64,000 bases of DNA from Azolla pinnata (lineage: Eukaryota > Streptophyta > Polypodiopsida > Salviniales > Salviniaceae). Shown here one piece after another: positions 60,184 through 64,000 of this stretch. The position numbers were made by a program, and so were the translations under genes. The notes under the pieces were generated by a model. That model had not been told where the DNA came from, did no database searches, and saw only the letters and a program-made list of their open reading frames with translations. Numbering within the stretch: position 1 is the first letter of the stretch; every line of letters starts with the position of its first letter. Location: positions 29,778-93,777 of the forward strand of contig JBBBWG010007891.1 of the NCBI GenBank assembly GCA_037176905.1, read 5' to 3'.

Positions 60184-63064
60184 AAGACACGGTTTTGCTT
60201 TGATCCTACTAACATTCAACATGGTAGTGTTCATAGTGAGGAAAGTGCTAAGATTTGTTTTATACATAAACGTTCGAAATGGAATTGTTCATAGAAAAAG
60301 CGAATGAAGCAGTGTTTCCCCTGCATACAGTTGTGTTGTGATGTTGTGACTGATGTTGTGAATGATATCGTGCATACACACAGTTCTGTTGGGATTGTGG
60401 GGGAATGAGGTTGTGACCAGTGTTGAGTTTTAGATGTTTCGGATCATAAGAAAATTGTACATATAGTGGGTGTATCTCAGCTCTTTTACTAGTTAGTATT
60501 TCTTTTTAGCGTTATGTTTTTACAGGCAAAACATCGTGAATGCGCTTTCTAAACAACATTTTTGTCTTTCCTCTTTGCATACATAGATTGTCAAACTATA
60601 AAGCATCTGAAATTTTAAGGTTTTGTCGCTCTAATCTTCTTCCTCCTCGTGTTCGTCGCTTCTCAAGATGTGGCATCACACAATCCAACTTGTCTTTCAA
60701 TTACATAACTTTTTCCAAGGGCATCATGACATGTTGTCGTTTGTGTCTTTCCAATAATGGCTGTCATGCTTCTCGCGGCCGTCGTCGAATCATTCGTGAA
60801 GTTCCTTCCACATCCTCAGCTAAATGAGCTCAGAAAAACGGAGTATAGCTGTGGTCAGCGCTATGTTTTTTACGGCCATTTAATCGATCTTTGTCTCTCA
60901 AACCGTCATTTGATGGGGGATTTAAAAGTTCAACCGTTGCTCATGAAGGAAGAGTAAGTAAAAATGATGTGAAAAGCATTGCGCAATGTGGCCATGGGCG
61001 AAAAACATATAGCAATTGAGGACTCCATTGATCTGCTTCCTTGAATGATGACATCAATTCGGTTTACAAAAACTGTACGAATCCTAAATTCGATCCGATG
61101 CTCTATATATAGCATATTGCCTCGCTTAAAGTAGTTGGCTGGATTACGATATGTGGGGCAGCTCCACTTTGGCATGTACATTTGGATGGACTAGTCATGT
61201 TTTTCGAGGAATAGTGTAGACTTGAAAACATAAACCATAGTCACAGAGCATCAATACAAAGAGAGCTTGCAATGATGTTGATTAAGAGAGCAATATGATA
61301 TGACGTTGGAATATTCGATCACCACACTTTGGGGTTTGATTCTTCGTCGCCCTCGTTGGTTGTGTTTAGATAGAGTCGGTTATCCTTCATCACGTAAGCA
61401 CAGATTCAAGAATAGGATGATGCCATCAAAGTCGATCGAAATGAACGTTGGTCGGCCGGCGACAAAGAGAAGAATACGTTACATAGCTGCTGAAAAGCGT
61501 GTCACTATCTGGACCCCAGAGGATACAAGATTTTACAACCGCCATTAGATGCGATTGGTGATGGATGATCGGTCAGCTTCTGGTTCTCGAACTTTGTTGC
61601 GCTTAATTTTAGCAACGATCATCCCCTTGAGCTTTCCGGATATATATAGCTTCCAAGGAATGGGAGTTTATCGATTCGAGAGGCCGTAACAGCTACACAA
61701 AACCCACAAATTTGTGTGGGAAACCTGCCTCTAAAGCGTAGCCTCGTACAGTTCCAACGTTTGATTGTATCGTTCGAGGCACTGTAACCATGGACACCTA
61801 TCTATCGATTGTGAAAACGACAGGGTGAGGAACTTAGCGCTCGAAGTTTGGATCGATCTGTGGGTAAGAGACGAACGTAAGCAATACACGAGAATCGCAA
61901 GGGGTAAAAACGAAGGAACAGAGGCACGGTTGAGATCGGCTCGATCCATCCGCAAGAGCCTTGCAGAGCACAATTGTAGTTGAGCCATCACCATGATGTA
62001 TGTCCATACATCTACTTGTTGCTTTAAGAAAGTCGCGATGATGCTCGAGTCTGTGGAACCCACCTTTCTTCCTTCCTTGTCACTCTTTGCTATCACCTCC
62101 ATCGTCTGTTGTCGTCTTCTGCATGCGTCAAAGATTATAAGTCGGATCGCTAAGCTGCCAATAACAATTGACTGAATATGTAGTTTATTTATAATCATAA
62201 ATACGTTTTACATATTAGCGTTACGATATTGTTTACGTAAATTTAAGATAACTCTACCTCTAGTTTATCTTTTATTATTACTGTTGCAATCTTGGCAATG
62301 CCCATTTTGGTTAGTTTTCCAGGCTTGGTGTTAATTATATTCTCCTTTTCTTCGAATCGTCGATCGAGAGCAAAGAAGGAATTTAGAAATGGGCTTTGGC
62401 ATTCAGGTCTTAGCTCACAAAACATGCCATTGCAAATTTAAACCATCAAAACATTACAACGAAATAATTAAAAAGCTTGAGCGGATCGTTCATCGGCTTA
62501 TGCTAACTTATGTCGTGAACGATTTAGAGCTGGAAGAAGCCAACCCAACCCGTTCACTAGTCGTAAGCTGGATTTTGTGCGATCGATTTTCTATTTTAGC
62601 TGTCACGTGGCAACGCTTACTGGAAAGGCATGACCATTTGAAATAGCAAGCATTTCATTCAATAATTTTTTGTTCATGTGCCCAGGTGTTCGTTCACGTC
62701 TGCGTTGGCAAAGTTTTCGCCCCATGGTCCCGAAATGTTCGCGCTCCCAAATCTCCGCCCGCCTAGGAGACTTTTTTTCGTTCCACATAACAATGATCGA
62801 GACCCCTGGATTGTGGCATCATGTGTGTGTTTGTGTGTGTTATGTGTGCATGTACTGCTGAGGAATGGAGAAGTGGTGAGAGGACGACGATGGAGCTAGT
62901 AGTAGTAGGGAACAGTGACGGGCCGATTCGTGCGACGAAAAACTAGAGATGGAAGGCAATGATGGTGACGAAGCGGTGAGAGGACACGACAAGGAACCGT
63001 AGCGAACGAGCGAGCGAGGTCAAAGGAATCGGCTCATAATAACTCACCGCGGGAACCCCAAACC

Positions 63065-63103
<39 letters not shown>

Positions 63104-63888
63104 GTACATACATACATAGAGAGTAACACGCACCACCACCAAAACAACAACAAGAAGAAGAACAATAGCAGCAACAACACCAACAACAGCAACAAGAGTA
63201 GCAGAAGCGGCAACGACACCAGGAACAATAGTAGTAGCAACACCAACAGCAACAACAACAACAACAGTTACGGCAACAACAACAACAGTTACGGCAACAA
63301 CAACAACAACAATAGCAGAAGCAGCAGCAGTAGCAGCAGAAGCAGCAACAACAACAACGGAAGAAAGCAATAACAACAACAACAACAACAACAGAAGCAG
63401 CAACAACAACAACAACAACAACAACAACGGAAGAAAGCAATAACAACAACAACAACAACAGAAGAAAGTAGCAACAACAACAACAACAACAACAGAAGAA
63501 AGTAGCAACAACAACAACAACAACAACAGAAGGAAGCAGCAACAACAACAACAACAACAACAAAAGAAAGCAGCAACAACAACAACAACAACAAAAGGAA
63601 GCAGCAACAACAGAAGAAAGCAATAGCAACAACAACAACAACAACAACAGAAGAAAGCAATAGCAACAACAACAACAAGAGAAGAAAGCAACAACAACAA
63701 CAACAACAACAAAGAAAGCAGCAACAACAACAACAACAGAAGAAAGCAATAGCAACAACAACAACAACAACAGAAGAAAGCAGCAACAACAACAACAACG
63801 GAAGAAAGCAACAACACCAACAACAACAACAGAAGAAAGCAATAGCAACAACAGCAGCAGCAGCAGCAGAAGGAGGCAAGAAAGAAAG
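60184..63888. other. Spacer before the right-edge gene
   Basis: No gene that I can support. Frames of 60-155 codons at 60540-62646 have no recognisable features. An AC run lies at 63065-63096 and a long CAA-rich array fills 63130-63870. No RNA gene seen. Confidence 0.45.
63130..63870 (+). repeat. 0.75-kb CAA-rich compound array
   Basis: Blocks of 5-10 CAA/ACA triplets alternate with an interrupting AGAAGAAAGCA(A/G)(T/C)AG-type phrase, which makes units of about 25-60 bases. Examples start near 63358, 63428, 63468, 63496, 63611, 63646, 63736 and 63769. Every minus-strand frame translates as Leu, Val or Cys runs. Frames here are artefacts. Confidence 0.9.
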
Positions 63889-64000
63889 ATGGGGGGGTGG
63901 TGGTTGTTGCCCGGGACAAGCTGGTGGTACATGTTGGGGGTTGCGGCGGCGGCGGCGGGCGGAGCCGTGGCGGCGGCGGCGCTGGCGCAGTGGGCGGCGT
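63889..64000 (+). CDS. Possible 5' end of a gene running off the right edge
   Basis: Straight after the CAA array, an ATG at 63889 opens a frame to the window edge: MGGWWLLPGTSWWYMLGVAA, then Ala/Gly-rich to LAQWAA. The aromatic/hydrophobic start followed by an Ala-rich hydrophobic stretch would suit a signal peptide or membrane anchor. The sharp rise in GC also suggests coding sequence, as in the first exons of other GC-rich genes here. Only 37 codons are visible, the GCG run could be repeat-derived, and ATG at 63931 is an alternative start. Confidence 0.35.
   Translation, partial: MGGWWLLPGTSWWYMLGVAAAAAGGAVAAAALAQWAA

Noticed and set aside
62943-63932. Minus-strand frames of 196-329 codons made of Leu, Val, Cys runs
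   Set aside because: All are translations of the CAA array.
1-64000. tRNA, rRNA, CRISPR arrays, organellar inserts, retrotransposon polyproteins
   Set aside because: I looked for these and saw none: no cloverleaf with a proper B box, no regular spaced repeats with unique spacers, and no reverse transcriptase or integrase frames. A tRNAscan/Infernal and repeat-library run would be decisive.

Overview
Overview. This is nuclear DNA of a land plant. The genes carry short GT..AG introns, and they include plant families (NAC factor, PLS-type PPR protein, EDR4-like zinc ribbon protein, plant PP2C). TTTAGGG telomere-type repeats and very abundant microsatellites (GAA/CTT, CAT, CAA, GCATG) are present. 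The wording of the PPR repeats (LKACG, KGxxIH, MYAKCG and a changing middle) is what I associate with ferns and lycophytes. About eleven genes in 64 kb suggest a compact genome, such as a small-genome fern. The clade is an inference, not a proof.

Left part (1-18.8 kb). The last exon(s) of an unidentified + strand gene lie at the edge. Three minus-strand genes follow: a four-exon EDR4/DUF3133-like protein (1741-5412), a compact secreted thaumatin-like protein (9169-10321) and prefoldin subunit 4 (11681-14424). A single-exon PPR gene (15633-17846, +) runs divergently from prefoldin.

Middle (18.8-40 kb). TMEM18 homologue (18856-22121, +); a large repeat-rich spacer; a STOP1/WIP-like C2H2 zinc-finger factor (27818-29614, -); an unrecognised 383-residue protein whose first intron holds a minisatellite and the 100-N assembly gap (31932-35158, +); and a nine-exon mitochondrial MCUR1/CCDC90 (DUF1640)-type protein (36762-39827, +).

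Right part (40-64 kb). NAC transcription factor (44042-46479, +), PP2C phosphatase (48918-52301, +), an AT-rich spacer with two MITE-like elements (about 54.2-55.5 kb), an unnamed 653-residue plant protein (57189-60183, +), and the possible start of a further gene running off the edge behind a 0.75-kb CAA-rich array.

The genes look like ordinary, functionally unrelated neighbours: housekeeping (prefoldin, TMEM18, mitochondrial coiled-coil protein) and regulatory or defence (EDR4-like, thaumatin-like, NAC, PP2C, C2H2). I see no operon-like or clustered pathway and no convincing new system. The main value here is the splice models, all joined by reading frame, plus the repeat structures. Every intron quoted was placed by eye from GT/AG sites and frame continuity, without transcript evidence.
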